Shown piece by piece: positions 17,677-26,604 of a stretch of 64,000 bases of DNA. Position numbers and translations under genes: made by a program. This DNA comes from Gracilibacillus massiliensis (lineage in GTDB: Bacteria; Bacillota; Bacilli; Bacillales; Amphibacillaceae), in NCBI RefSeq assembly GCF_001458115.1, contig NZ_CZRP01000012.1, forward strand, positions 620,001-684,000, in the 5' to 3' direction. Each line of letters begins with the position of its first letter. The stretch's first letter is position 1. The notes beneath the pieces are model-generated. The model saw nothing but the letters and a program-made list of their open reading frames with translations. It did not search any database and had not been told where the DNA came from.

Positions 17677-18816
17677 ATGAAGAAAACGGTGAAATTAATT
17701 GCAACTGCAGCAATGGGGCTAGAATCCCTAGTAGCAAAAGAAGTACGTCAGCTTGGATATCAAGAAGTAACAGTTGAGAACGGTAAAGTAATCTTTGAAG
17801 CGGATCATCAAGCAATTGCAAGATGTAATTTATGGTTACGTACCGCTGATCGTATCAAGCTAGTCGTTGGAGAATTTGAAGCATCAACATATGACGAACT
17901 TTTTGAGGGAACAAAAGCATTAGACTGGGAAACCTTCATCCCAGAGGATGGGAAATTTCCGGTTATAGGTAAGTCACATAAATCAAAATTATTTAGTGTA
18001 CCTGACTGTCAATCCATTGTAAAAAAAGCGATCGTCGAAAAATTAAAACAAAGACATGGTATTGCAAACTGGTTAGAAGAGACAGGTGCTGAGTATAAAA
18101 TTGAAGTAGCCTTATTAAAAGATAAAGTGACATTAACATTAGATACTTCTGGTGCCGGTCTCCACAAACGGGGCTACCGAATTGGACAAGGGGATGCACC
18201 ATTAAAAGAAACGTTAGCAGCAGCACTTGTTCAACTGACAAATTGGCGAGTCGATGAACCATTTCATGATCTTTTCTGCGGTTCTGGGACAATTCCTATT
18301 GAAGCAGCTTTGATTGGACAAAATATTGCACCAGGCTTTAATCGTTCATTTGCTGCAGAAGAATGGGAATTTATTTCTTCTACAATTTGGGATAAGGCGT
18401 TAGAAGAAGCGGAAGATTTAGCAAATTATGATCAGCCGCTTGCTATTTATGGATCAGATCTTGATCCGAAAGTTGTCGAAATAGCAAAAAATAATGCAAT
18501 TGAAGCTGGATTAGCTGATTTAGTAAGTTGGAAGCAAATGCAGGCAACTGATTTTCATTCAAACAAGGAGGGAGGCTACATTGTTAGTAACCCTCCCTAT
18601 GGCGAACGATTAGGCGATAAGAAACAAGTAGAAGCTGTTTATCAAAAGCTTGGAAAAGTATTAAAGGATTATCCAACCTGGAGTATTTACATTCTAACAG
18701 CCAACGAAAAATTCGAGTCATTATTTGGCCAAAAAGTATCAAAGAAGAGAAAGCTTTTTAATGCGTTCATTAAAACCGATTACTATCAATACTTCGGTAA
18801 AAAGCCAATGAAATAA
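17677..18816 (+). CDS. ypsC: THUMP-domain class I RNA methyltransferase (YpsC/RlmL-type)
   Basis: 379 aa. An N-terminal THUMP RNA-binding domain (about 1-155) is joined to a Rossmann methyltransferase domain: PFHDLFCGSGTIPIEAALI (SAM-binding motif I, about 195-213), YGSDLDPKVVEIA, and the catalytic SNPPYGERLG (about 308-317), typical of N2-guanine methylation of RNA. Homologues include YpsC and the N-terminal half of E. coli RlmL (23S rRNA m2G2445). The exact target here is inferred. Ribosome site AGAAAGGAA. Confidence 0.92.
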   Translation: MKKTVKLIATAAMGLESLVAKEVRQLGYQEVTVENGKVIFEADHQAIARCNLWLRTADRIKLVVGEFEASTYDELFEGTKALDWETFIPEDGKFPVIGKSHKSKLFSVPDCQSIVKKAIVEKLKQRHGIANWLEETGAEYKIEVALLKDKVTLTLDTSGAGLHKRGYRIGQGDAPLKETLAAALVQLTNWRVDEPFHDLFCGSGTIPIEAALIGQNIAPGFNRSFAAEEWEFISSTIWDKALEEAEDLANYDQPLAIYGSDLDPKVVEIAKNNAIEAGLADLVSWKQMQATDFHSNKEGGYIVSNPPYGERLGDKKQVEAVYQKLGKVLKDYPTWSIYILTANEKFESLFGQKVSKKRKLFNAFIKTDYYQYFGKKPMK

Positions 18817-19025
18817 TTATTTCATGGTTAGCTGCACCTCTTAGATAAAACATTCGAGGTGCAGTACATTATTATAGAAAAGACACTAGACTTCTAACTA
18901 GAAAAAATCTATACTAACGTTAGAATCATTTTAAATCTGAGATATATGAGAATTGAGACTTGAAGCAGGAGTTTTATGGACCGATACAGCGTAATAAATA
19001 GTGTTATATGAGCGAGGGATTTATA

Positions 19026-19301
19026 GTGAAGGACAGTGAAAAGTTGGCTCATTTTTTGGAAAAATTATGGTCAAAAGGCTTTAAACTAACAGATGAAGAA
19101 GTACATTTTATTTATTTTGGTCAAAAATACACCAATACGTCTGTTGAACATGTCGAATTAGCATTACTTTATACATTACAATTACAAATGACATTTGATC
19201 GTAGCTTTTACATAAGTTTATTGGAATTATTTTCACGCCAAAACGTCGCAAATAAAAAGCAAGCCATCTTGATACTAAAACAAAATGGCTTAATGGATTA
19301 A
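19026..19301 (+). CDS. DUF6123-like small protein
   Basis: 91 aa, helical, no membrane segment. The core EKLWSKGFKLTDEEVHFIYF followed by GQKYTN resembles a Bacillaceae family I recall as DUF6123; this needs a search. The start chosen is GTG 19026, six bases after GAGGGA; an in-frame ATG at 19008 lacks a ribosome site. Its 3' end overlaps the convergent ypdQ gene by four bases. Function unknown. Confidence 0.65.
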   Translation: MKDSEKLAHFLEKLWSKGFKLTDEEVHFIYFGQKYTNTSVEHVELALLYTLQLQMTFDRSFYISLLELFSRQNVANKKQAILILKQNGLMD

Positions 19302-19690
19302 TCGATATCTATGATAGCTTTTCGTGCTAATTGATCAGCACGTTTATTTTGTTTTTCTGGAATCCATTTAATAAAAAAATAAGGAAATGTACTTGTTAAG
19401 TTCGTAATTCTATCTAAATACACTTGAAAATTTTTATTTTTTACATAACTTTTATCTGTAGCATCAACGACTACTTTTGCATCTGAACGACAAGAAATAA
19501 TTTCCTCAGGAAAATGCTCTTTACAGTATTCTAATGCTTTGATTAATGCAATGAATTCTGCTTCATGATTTGTATATTCCCCAATATAATGAGATTCTTC
19601 TATTTGTATCTTGCCATGTTTGATAAAGATACCTACACCACTTGGACCCGGATTTCCTCTACTTGCACCATCTGTATACACTTCAATCAT
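19298..19690 (-). CDS. ypdQ: RNase HI-like protein
   Basis: 130 aa with a complete RNase H fold layout: EVYTDGASRGNPGPSGVG (first catalytic Asp, residue 6), NHEAEFIALIKALEY (catalytic Glu near 44), SDAKVVVDA (Asp near 69) and KRADQLARKA at the C-terminus. It lacks the basic handle of E. coli RNase HI. In B. subtilis YpdQ shows this arrangement and sits by ypdP, as here. It probably degrades RNA in RNA-DNA hybrids, but activity of this subgroup has been variable. Ribosome site AGGAGGT. Confidence 0.85.
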   Translation of the reverse strand: MIEVYTDGASRGNPGPSGVGIFIKHGKIQIEESHYIGEYTNHEAEFIALIKALEYCKEHFPEEIISCRSDAKVVVDATDKSYVKNKNFQVYLDRITNLTSTFPYFFIKWIPEKQNKRADQLARKAIIDID

Positions 19691-19740
19691 TGTTGCATAC
19701 CTCCTAAAAGGTGAGAAAAGTAGTTATCTGCTTATAAACC

Positions 19741-20433
19741 TTATAGATTTTCTTTAAGTTGTGGTTTCATTTTCTTTGCAATATATAAAAATGGTGTATC
19801 CAAGGCTGATACTACAAATTTTATGACATAAGTGGTAAATAATATACTTAGCCAAACATCAAATTCATACTCATTATAAAAGGCAATAGAGCAAAATATT
19901 AAGGTGTCTACAAATTGACTAATCATTGTACTACCATTGTTCCGAATCCATAAATGTTTATTAGACGGTAGCAATTGCTTCAGTTTGCCATATATCCACA
20001 CGTCTAAATACTGACTAACTACATAGGCAAGCATACTACCAATTGCAATATTTGGTATTAACTCAAAAATTGTTTCTAATGCCCCTTGAGCAAAATCATC
20101 TTCATGTGGGGTGAATCGGATAGCAATTTGCATGACGATTGTCATTATCAGCAGGGAGGAGAACCCCATCCAGACTGCTTTTTTCGCTTCCTTTTTTCCA
20201 TGATTTTCATTTAAAATATCGGTTGCTAAAAAGACAGTACCGTATGTGATATTGCCGAGTGTAGCAACAAGACCTACCATTTCAACTGCTTTTAATACTT
20301 GAATATTGGCAAGCACAGTTGACATGCCAATCCATACGAAAAGACCAGCTTTACCAAATAATCGGTACATAATAATTAATAGTGCAAAATTTATAATGGC
20401 AAAAATAAGCCATAAAAGTTCATTTTCCAACAT
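19741..20433 (-). CDS. ypdP: Queuosine precursor transporter, VUT/YhhQ family
   Basis: 230-aa membrane protein with about six helices. Family hallmarks are DILNENHGKKEAKKAVWMGF and the C-terminal DTLIFCSIAFY / YVIKFVVSALDTPFLYIAK segments. Members import queuosine precursors such as preQ0 or queuine. I looked for a preQ1 riboswitch in the upstream 150 bases on the minus strand and saw none. Confidence 0.88.
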   Translation of the reverse strand: MLENELLWLIFAIINFALLIIMYRLFGKAGLFVWIGMSTVLANIQVLKAVEMVGLVATLGNITYGTVFLATDILNENHGKKEAKKAVWMGFSSLLIMTIVMQIAIRFTPHEDDFAQGALETIFELIPNIAIGSMLAYVVSQYLDVWIYGKLKQLLPSNKHLWIRNNGSTMISQFVDTLIFCSIAFYNEYEFDVWLSILFTTYVIKFVVSALDTPFLYIAKKMKPQLKENL

Positions 20434-20543
20434 TTTTCCTACCTTTCTTCGTACATATAGTCAATAAATAAAATTACCATAGATCGTGTAAATATGTAAG
20501 TGAAACGTGTGTTTCATCTAAAAAAAACAAATGAAAACAGTAT

Positions 20544-20571
20544 AAAAGGCGATGACAGTGATCATCGCCTT
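20544..20571 (-). terminator. Terminator of the cold-shock gene
   Basis: 10-bp stem (20546-20555 with 20562-20571), six-base loop, T-rich on the minus strand side. Confidence 0.8.
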
Positions 20572-20582
20572 GGTCTTTATAT

Positions 20583-20783
20583 TTATTTTTTTTCTACATT
20601 AGCAGCTTGAGGACCTCTTTCGCCTTCTACGATTTCAAACGTTACTTCTTGACCTTCCTCTAACGTTTTAAAACCTTCCTGTTGGATAGCAGAATAATGT
20701 ACAAATACATCATTTCCTTCTTCCAATTGAATAAAACCATAGCCTTTCTCTGCGTTAAACCATTTTACTACACCGTTTTCCAT
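20583..20783 (-). CDS. cspD: Cold-shock protein
   Basis: 66-aa OB-fold RNA/DNA-binding protein and RNA chaperone. RNP1 KGYGFI and RNP2 VFVHY are intact, as is [14 protein letters not shown]. The ATG 20783 (MENGVVKWF) lies after AGGAGG with a seven-base gap; the open frame runs further upstream into the leader and that part is not coding. Transcription starts about 160 bases upstream, giving a long structured leader as in other csp genes. The paralogue letter is a guess. Confidence 0.92.
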   Translation of the reverse strand: MENGVVKWFNAEKGYGFIQLEEGNDVFVHYSAIQQEGFKTLEEGQEVTFEIVEGERGPQAANVEKK

Positions 20784-20977
20784 GTTATCTTTCCTCCTAA
20801 AACCTTTCACGCAAAAACGTGGTAATACAAAAAAGATGATCGATATGAAAAAGGTAGCAACTACAGAAGTTAAGGATCATCATTCCATCGACTTCTATAG
20901 AAGCTACCTGATAATAATGAAACCAAAACATCTTCTTTGCTTGTGTCTAATATAGCTTATTTTACCAAAAACGTCAA
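20784..20977 (-). promoter_or_regulatory. csp promoter and structured cold-shock leader
   Basis: On the minus strand: -35 TTGACG (20977-20972), 17-base spacer, -10 TATATT (20954-20949). The leader contains a hairpin of 6 + 10 base pairs with a two-base internal mismatch (20853-20870 with 20891-20908). Long leaders of csp mRNAs are known to change fold with temperature; that this one does is inference. Confidence 0.65.
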
Positions 20978-21103
20978 GGTTACTATAGTATCAAAGTCCT
21001 TTGAAGATAAGGAATAAATCCTTTTCATACACCTTTAAAAATGGTATCTTATTAGCAGTAATTTAACACGGTACTAAACCAAGTCATTAACGAGGTGTTC
21101 ACA

Positions 21104-21952
21104 ATGTCAATTTTAGTTGGCTTAACCGGGTGGGGAGATCATGCTTCCCTCTATCAAAATGTTAAAGACAGGAAACACAAATTATATACATACAGTTCAC
21201 ATTTTCCAGTAGTGGAGATTGACAGTTCTTTTTATGCGATTCAGTCGACGGCAAATTATCAAAAGTGGGTAGACGAAACTCCTGAAAATTTTTCTTTTGT
21301 AATAAAAGCCTTTCAAACACTAACTGGTCATGACCGCAAGTCATTAACTAACCGTGAAGCTAAACAAATAGTGGATGACTTTATTAAATCTATTAAACCT
21401 GTAATCCGTGCAAATAAGTTAAACACGGTGTTATTTCAGTTTCCGCCTTGGTTTTCTGTGAAACCACATAATCTTCAAAAAATCAGAAAAATAAAGCAAT
21501 GGATGGGAGATATTCCTATTGCGATAGAATTTCGGAATCGTACCTGGTTTGAGGGCTACCTAAATGAAACGCTGTCTTTACTGAAAGAATTAGGTGTTAC
21601 ACATGTAATATGTGACGAGCCGCAAGCGGGGGAAGGGTCTGTTCCGATAGTCGCGGAGATGACAAATGATCATGTATTAATTCGTTTTCACGGCAGAAAT
21701 GTTCACGGCTGGAATAATCACGGGCAAGACAAGTGGCGAGAGGTTCGTTTTTTGTATCGCTATAATCACAATGAATTACATGAGTGGGCCGATCGTATTC
21801 AAACATTAACAAAAAGAGCAAAATCGGTCACAGTGTTGTTTAATAATAATTCTGGAGGGGATGCGGCCGATAATGCTAAACAGTTATTAGATTTATTGGA
21901 TATCCATTATACAGGTTTAAATCCTAAGCAAATTGATTTTTTTGATTTATAA
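21104..21952 (+). CDS. yunF: DUF72 family protein (YunF)
   Basis: 282 aa TIM-barrel-like DUF72 protein. Signature elements: VGLTGWGDH at the N-terminus, FPVVEIDSSFYAIQS, FVIKAFQTLTGHDR, QFPPWF, and IRFHGRNVHGWNN. The start is ATG 21104 after GAGGTG; a GTG inside that ribosome site is rejected. The biochemical role of the family is unknown. A family A repeat follows at once. Confidence 0.85.
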   Translation: MSILVGLTGWGDHASLYQNVKDRKHKLYTYSSHFPVVEIDSSFYAIQSTANYQKWVDETPENFSFVIKAFQTLTGHDRKSLTNREAKQIVDDFIKSIKPVIRANKLNTVLFQFPPWFSVKPHNLQKIRKIKQWMGDIPIAIEFRNRTWFEGYLNETLSLLKELGVTHVICDEPQAGEGSVPIVAEMTNDHVLIRFHGRNVHGWNNHGQDKWREVRFLYRYNHNELHEWADRIQTLTKRAKSVTVLFNNNSGGDAADNAKQLLDLLDIHYTGLNPKQIDFFDL

Positions 21953-22044
21953 CGGTGTAATCGTCCGTAATACCACCACTTCAAAATTCGAGCTTTGGCA
22001 AGAAAGCTAAATGGGGATAAACGGACGCTATTTCAAAGTCTCAC
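21950..22044 (+). repeat. Two-hairpin repeat, family A, copy 3 (shortened)
   Basis: Starts AACGGTGTAATCGTCCGTAA and keeps hairpin 1 through ACGGACGCTA, then jumps to AAAGTCTCACTT, the right end of copy 1. Hairpin 2 is missing. The right end touches the stop codon of the convergent endopeptidase gene. Confidence 0.7.
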
Positions 22045-23094
22045 TTATTGTAAGGTAACTCGTTTTGCACCTAAGTATCTTTCCGACCAATAACTATTGT
22101 CTAAGCTCGTAATTTCGACACCATTTGACTCACCTGCATGAATAAATTGGCCGTTCCCTAAATAGATGCCGGCATGAGATGGGCCTGGTTTATATGTCTG
22201 AAAAAAGACAATATCACCTATAGAAGGTTGGTTTACCTGTTTCGTAGCATTCCATATGTCACTAACAGTACGAGGTAAAGCTATACCTGTTTGCTGAAAG
22301 ACATATTGTAAATAGCCACTACAATCAAAACCAGAAGTTGTAGTCCCACCCCAACGGTAAGGGGTGCCTATGACCGCTTTAGCATTTGTCAGCAGTCCAT
22401 TGAGGTTTGCTGTTTTTGCAGAATTATTAGTATGCTCTATTTCAATTGTGTTTTTTTGTTGTTGTTTTTCCGTTGACTCTGATGTGTTTTCCTCCTGCTT
22501 TACTACTTCAACAGAAGCAATTTGAGGTTCAACCGCTTTTTCTTCTTTGATTTCTGCTTCAATGTGGTGAATCTCTAAGCCTTTATCTTGTTTGTATGCT
22601 TGTAATGCCTGGTCTGATTTTTCTCCATATATACCGTCAATCTTTGCTCGGTAATATCCAAAATAGTGTAATGCTTCTTGTAGGTGGTTCACTTCATCAC
22701 CTGTATCACCGATGGAAAACTCCAAATCACTTTCTTTTAATTGTTGAAGATGGTGTTTTTCTTCCTTATCAATAATTGATTTGACTGTTTGCTGATCCGC
22801 CTTTCCATTTTGATCTAGCACTTGGTCTTCTTGAAATTTTTTTAAGGCGTATTCCGTTAAGACACCAAACTCCCCATCAATCGACGAATCATAGTACGAT
22901 AACTTTTGTAATTTATGTTGTAGCATCCGAATTGATTCATGCTGCATGCCGTATTTTAACATGTCTGATTGTTCTAGAATTTCATTTTGCATCATAGGAT
23001 ACGCATCGACATAAAAAGAAAATGGTTGACTAAATGCAAAGCTGTAAGCGACGGAGTGTTTTACTACTCGTGATATTTGATCTTGTAACATCAT
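22045..23094 (-). CDS. NlpC/P60 cell-wall endopeptidase with two peptidoglycan-binding repeats
   Basis: 349 aa. Two PG_binding_1 modules (about 48-110, GMQHESIRMLQHKLQKLSYY, and 125-180, GDTGDEVNHLQEALHYFGYY), a charged linker rich in Glu, Gln and Lys, and a C-terminal NlpC/P60 domain (about 235-349). The catalytic cysteine is in GFDCSGY, the histidine in SHAGIYLG, and the third polar residue in FIHAGE. The N-terminus is not a strong signal peptide, so export is not certain. Likely a D,L-endopeptidase acting on peptide stems. Ribosome site GGGGTGG. Confidence 0.88.
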   Translation of the reverse strand: MMLQDQISRVVKHSVAYSFAFSQPFSFYVDAYPMMQNEILEQSDMLKYGMQHESIRMLQHKLQKLSYYDSSIDGEFGVLTEYALKKFQEDQVLDQNGKADQQTVKSIIDKEEKHHLQQLKESDLEFSIGDTGDEVNHLQEALHYFGYYRAKIDGIYGEKSDQALQAYKQDKGLEIHHIEAEIKEEKAVEPQIASVEVVKQEENTSESTEKQQQKNTIEIEHTNNSAKTANLNGLLTNAKAVIGTPYRWGGTTTSGFDCSGYLQYVFQQTGIALPRTVSDIWNATKQVNQPSIGDIVFFQTYKPGPSHAGIYLGNGQFIHAGESNGVEITSLDNSYWSERYLGAKRVTLQ

Positions 23095-23215
23095 AAAACC
23101 ACCCCTTACGAATAGTATTACTTACGAAAAATTTATGTTAAAATGATGAAAATATGATTTTTTGTTAGTATTGTTACGAATTTGTAATAATTATGCAATA
23201 GGAAGGAAGAATAGA

Positions 23216-24169
23216 ATGTCGGCGAGTGAGAGAAGTTATTTAGATTTATGTAAGAAGGTTTTAGCAGAAGGCACCAAAAAAGATGATAGAACAAACACTG
23301 GTACATTGTCTATATTTGGACACCAAATGCGCTTTAATTTAGCGGAAGGTTTTCCTTTGTTAACAACTAAAAAAGTACCATTTCGATTAATTGTCAGTGA
23401 ATTATTGTGGTTTATCAAAGGCGATACTAATATCCGTTATTTATTACGTCATAACAATAATATATGGAATGAATGGGCATTTAAAAACTGGGTGGAAAGT
23501 GAGGACTATAAAGGTCCGGATATGACCGATTTTGGTCATCGTTCCACTAAAGATCCAACATTTAAAAAAGATTATGATGAACAAATGGCAATATTTAAAA
23601 AGAAAATTCTTGAAGATGATGATTTCGCTCAAAAATTTGGTGACCTTGGCTCTGTATATGGTTCACAATGGAGGGAATGGAAAACAACTCAAGGCGAAAC
23701 GATTGACCAATTAAAAGAGGTTATTGATTCCATAAAACATAACCCTTATTCAAGAAGACACATTGTTTCAGCCTGGAATCCCGAAGATATACCAACAATG
23801 GCATTACCGCCATGTCATACCATGTTTCAATTTTATGTAGCGGATGGTAAATTAAGCTGTCAACTATATCAACGGAGTGGTGATATCTTTTTAGGCGTGC
23901 CATTTAATATCGCAAGTTATGCGTTACTAACTTATCTTATTGCAAAAGAATGTGGTTTAGAACCAGGGGAATTCATACATACATTTGGTGATGCCCATAT
24001 TTATGCGAACCACTTAGAACAAGTACAAACACAATTAGAACGTGAACCAAAAGACTTACCTACACTATCGATTAAAGACGGCGTGTCTGTTTTTGATGTG
24101 GAAATCGAGGATATTGAATTAAAAAATTATGATCCGCATCCAAGCATTAAAGCTCCAGTGGCTGTGTAA
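23216..24169 (+). CDS. thyA: Thymidylate synthase
   Basis: 317 aa. Methylates dUMP to dTMP using methylene-tetrahydrofolate. The catalytic cysteine is in [12 protein letters not shown], preceded by [31 protein letters not shown] binds substrate. An insert of about 50 residues ([20 protein letters not shown] to the DLGSVYG segment) marks the long Lactobacillus casei-type form rather than B. subtilis ThyB. Start ATG 23216 after GGAAGGAAG. It forms a two-gene unit with dfrA, which regenerates its cofactor. Confidence 0.96.
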   Translation: MSASERSYLDLCKKVLAEGTKKDDRTNTGTLSIFGHQMRFNLAEGFPLLTTKKVPFRLIVSELLWFIKGDTNIRYLLRHNNNIWNEWAFKNWVESEDYKGPDMTDFGHRSTKDPTFKKDYDEQMAIFKKKILEDDDFAQKFGDLGSVYGSQWREWKTTQGETIDQLKEVIDSIKHNPYSRRHIVSAWNPEDIPTMALPPCHTMFQFYVADGKLSCQLYQRSGDIFLGVPFNIASYALLTYLIAKECGLEPGEFIHTFGDAHIYANHLEQVQTQLEREPKDLPTLSIKDGVSVFDVEIEDIELKNYDPHPSIKAPVAV

Positions 24170-24185
24170 AAGGAGGAGAAGTTGA

Positions 24186-24680
24186 ATGATTTCGTTACTT
24201 TTTGCAATGGATAAAAACCGAGTAATTGGAAAAGATAATACATTACCATGGCATTTACCAAAAGACTTAAAATTTTTTAAAGAGCTTACGTTAGGTAATT
24301 CCATTATTATGGGACGTAAAACGTTTGAATCGATGAACGGTCCCTTGCCAAAGCGCGACAATATTGTCTTAACTTCAAATAAAGATTTTCAACATGAAAA
24401 CTGCAAGGTTATTAACTCGATCGACAAGATTAAAGAATGGAACAAGGAAGATCCCGAAAAAGAATGGTTTGTGATTGGTGGGGAAGTGATATTTAAGCAA
24501 GTAATTGACTTTGCTGATCGCATTTATATGACCTATATTGATGAAGCCTTCGAAGGTGACACTTTCTTCCCTGATTTTGATGAATCTAAGTGGACTGTGA
24601 CGTCTAAGGAAAAAGGTGAAAAGGACGAAAAAAATAGATACGATTATTACTTTATCCAATATGACCGTAAAAAGTCATAA
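24186..24680 (+). CDS. dfrA: Dihydrofolate reductase
   Basis: 164 aa. Reduces dihydrofolate with NADPH. LPWHLPKDLKFFKELT carries the folate-site acidic residue region, MGRKTFESM and VIGGEVIFKQ bind NADPH. The ATG follows a perfect AAAGGAGG. Placed 16 bases after thyA, whose reaction makes its substrate. Confidence 0.96.
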   Translation: MISLLFAMDKNRVIGKDNTLPWHLPKDLKFFKELTLGNSIIMGRKTFESMNGPLPKRDNIVLTSNKDFQHENCKVINSIDKIKEWNKEDPEKEWFVIGGEVIFKQVIDFADRIYMTYIDEAFEGDTFFPDFDESKWTVTSKEKGEKDEKNRYDYYFIQYDRKKS

Positions 24681-24769
24681 TATTTTCATCGTTTGTAAAG
24701 ACAAGTCTGTTAAATCATGATAAGATGAGAGTAATTATCTTATGACTTTTAATTAAAGGAGCGCAATAT

Positions 24770-24949
24770 ATGTTATCTGGAATCGGAATACCTGGTTTAA
24801 TTTTAATATTAGTAATTGCCTTAGTTATCTTTGGTCCAAAGAAACTACCAGAAATCGGTAAAGCAACAGGTGAGACGTTACGAGAGTTTAAAAATTCAGC
24901 AAAAGATATCACGGAAGATGATAATGAACCAAAAGAAAATAAATCATAA
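24770..24949 (+). CDS. tatA: Sec-independent translocase subunit TatA, copy 1
   Basis: 59 aa, short of the usual length cut-off. One membrane helix (about 5-20) then the TatA hinge [20 protein letters not shown] and an acidic-charged tail. Ribosome site AAAGGAGCG. TatA forms the channel of the twin-arginine pathway with TatC, 280 bases downstream. A second tatA follows. Confidence 0.92.
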   Translation: MLSGIGIPGLILILVIALVIFGPKKLPEIGKATGETLREFKNSAKDITEDDNEPKENKS

Positions 24950-24981
24950 TATCTTTATGAATGACAATCGAGGTGAAAGTT

Positions 24982-25155
24982 ATGTTATCTAATATTGGCT
25001 TTCCTGGTTTAATGTTAATATTAATCATTGCTTTAGTTATTTTTGGACCATCTAAATTACCTGAGATTGGTAAGGCGGTTGGTAGTTCATTGCGTGAATT
25101 CAAAAAAGCAACGAACGACCTTATGAATGACGACAAGGATAAATCAAGCAAATAA
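24982..25155 (+). CDS. tatA2: Sec-independent translocase subunit TatA, copy 2
   Basis: 57 aa, closely related to copy 1 (helix, then [20 protein letters not shown]). The start is ATG 24982, eight bases after GAGGTG; an earlier in-frame ATG has no ribosome site. The two copies differ mainly in the charged tail, which fits tandem duplication with some specialisation. Confidence 0.9.
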   Translation: MLSNIGFPGLMLILIIALVIFGPSKLPEIGKAVGSSLREFKKATNDLMNDDKDKSSK

Positions 25156-25158
25156 TTT

Positions 25159-25195
25159 GAAAAAGATGTAAAAGGACTTCTTTTACATCTTTTTC
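25159..25195 (+). terminator. Hairpin between tatA2 and tatC
   Basis: Perfect 16-bp stem (25159-25174 with 25180-25195), five-base loop, with the T run inside the 3' arm. It would reduce tatC expression relative to the tatA pair. Confidence 0.8.
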
Positions 25196-25231
25196 ATGAA
25201 TGCAAGTGTTTTTTATGAAGGGACGTTAGTT

Positions 25232-25987
25232 ATGGAGCAAGACAAGTCAATGCCAAATGAAAAAGAAATGGGCTATGTAGACCATTTCGCTGAACTTAGA
25301 AACCGATTATTATGGACCGCGCTTATATTTGTCATTTTCTTTGCTGGTGGCCTGTATTTTGTTGAAGATATAAGAGATTTCTTTTTAGATGATATTGATA
25401 TTACCTTAAATTTAATATCACCTGAAGAAATAATCTGGATTATTTTTATGATTGCATTTGTTGTTGCCTTCGCAGCAACACTGCCATTTTTATGTATTCA
25501 ATTATGGCTTTTTGTGAAGCCGGGTCTCACCAAGAGAGAACAACGTGTGTCATTGGGATATATCCCCATCGTATTCGTACTTTTTATATCCGGTTTAGCA
25601 TTTGGTTATTATATTTTTATTCAGCTCATTTTACCTTTTGTGTTATCTTTAAATGATGGTATGTTCGATACCATGTTTACGGTAGAAAATTATTTCCGTT
25701 TTATCTTCCGGGTTACATTACCATTTGCGATTTTTTTCGAAGTACCAGTGATTACGATGTTTTTAACCAGTCTTGGTATTGTAACACCGCAATTTTTAAG
25801 TAAAACTAGAAAATACGGCTACTTTATTTTGATTATTATCGGTACTATGATTTCACCGCCAGATTTTATTTTACAAATTGTTGTAGCCATTCCATTGATC
25901 GTTTTATATGAAATTAGTATTGTACTTTCACGAATTGTCTATCGCAAAAAAGCAGAGAAACACCGAGAATTTATGGAAAACCAATAA
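25232..25987 (+). CDS. tatC: Sec-independent translocase subunit TatC
   Basis: 251 aa, six membrane helices. The signal-recognition segment HFAELRNRLLWTA is at the N-terminus, with the conserved FVKPGLTKREQR loop and late PPDFILQIVVAIPLIVLYE. The start chosen is ATG 25232 after GAAGGGA; an ATG at 25196 lies at the end of the terminator hairpin and lacks a site. TatC is the receptor for twin-arginine signal peptides. Confidence 0.94.
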   Translation: MEQDKSMPNEKEMGYVDHFAELRNRLLWTALIFVIFFAGGLYFVEDIRDFFLDDIDITLNLISPEEIIWIIFMIAFVVAFAATLPFLCIQLWLFVKPGLTKREQRVSLGYIPIVFVLFISGLAFGYYIFIQLILPFVLSLNDGMFDTMFTVENYFRFIFRVTLPFAIFFEVPVITMFLTSLGIVTPQFLSKTRKYGYFILIIIGTMISPPDFILQIVVAIPLIVLYEISIVLSRIVYRKKAEKHREFMENQ

Positions 25988-26007
25988 AAAAGGAATGTTT
26001 GCACACA

Positions 26008-26229
26008 ATGAAGTCTTTTTATCATTTTATGATGCAATATAGAGGGAATAAACAATTAGATGACCCAAAAAAGTTAGCGGATTGGATGTTTTATGATCAC
26101 AGCTTTCCCAAACATGCGAAAGATTATGATGAAATTAGCGATTATATTGAGTGGCATACGCCATTTCCTGAAGCAATTGTAACGTTTGATCAGCTATGGG
26201 AGCTTTATATCGAAGAAGTAAGGCCATGA
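26008..26229 (+). CDS. yozE: YozE family protein (UPF0346)
   Basis: 73-aa cytosolic helical protein with the family pattern SFYHFMMQYRG, WMFYDHSFPKHAKDYDEIS, YIEWHTPFPEA. Structures of the family show a small helix bundle, and the role is unknown. Start ATG 26008 after AAAGGA. A terminator overlaps its stop codon. Confidence 0.88.
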   Translation: MKSFYHFMMQYRGNKQLDDPKKLADWMFYDHSFPKHAKDYDEISDYIEWHTPFPEAIVTFDQLWELYIEEVRP

Positions 26230-26250
26230 GTGATCAACTCATGGCTTTTA
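26223..26250 (+). terminator. Terminator after yozE
   Basis: GCCATGAG (26223-26230) pairs with CTCATGGC (26238-26245), followed by TTTTATT; it also covers the end of the convergent yolD-like gene. Confidence 0.75.
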
Positions 26251-26586
26251 TTGATCGATTAGAATCTCGACAGCAAGGACGTCGTTGAGCTGTATTGTTT
26301 TATGCTCATGCTCATTCCGAAGAAGAAGAACAGGTGGCTGGTTATGTTTAATTTTATCAATTTCTCCAATAAACACCTTCACATTACCACCTGAATAATA
26401 TTCAATTTCAACTTTCTCTTTGACGCTAACGGCCTTTTGTAACGTATATTCCATTTCTAATAAATAATCTTCACTCAATATGGGTTTTTCAACTGGTGGA
26501 TCTTCTTCAAATAATTGCTGTAACATTGTGACGTGTTCTGGTAACATCAGAGATGCCCATTTAATTTTCCCGCGGTCGTGTACCAC
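26248..26586 (-). CDS. yolD: YolD-like protein
   Basis: 112 aa. The N-terminus VHDRGKIKWASLMLPEHVTML is the YolD family hallmark; the C-terminal half is a beta-rich domain (VEIEYYSGG). YolD proteins are usually encoded with Y-family polymerases of the UvrX/ImpB type, but here the gene stands alone and diverges from sbcDC. The start is GTG 26586, eight bases after GAGG; the predicted transcript begins about there, so upstream in-frame codons are excluded. A LexA-like box lies in its promoter. Function unknown, damage-linked by context. Confidence 0.82.
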   Translation of the reverse strand: MVHDRGKIKWASLMLPEHVTMLQQLFEEDPPVEKPILSEDYLLEMEYTLQKAVSVKEKVEIEYYSGGNVKVFIGEIDKIKHNQPPVLLLRNEHEHKTIQLNDVLAVEILIDQ

Positions 26587-26604
26587 ACTTATCACCTCAG
26601 CAAT

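Noticed and set aside
20434-20582. preQ1 riboswitch for ypdP
   Set aside because: The gene upstream of ypdP on the minus strand lacks the short preQ1 aptamer signature.
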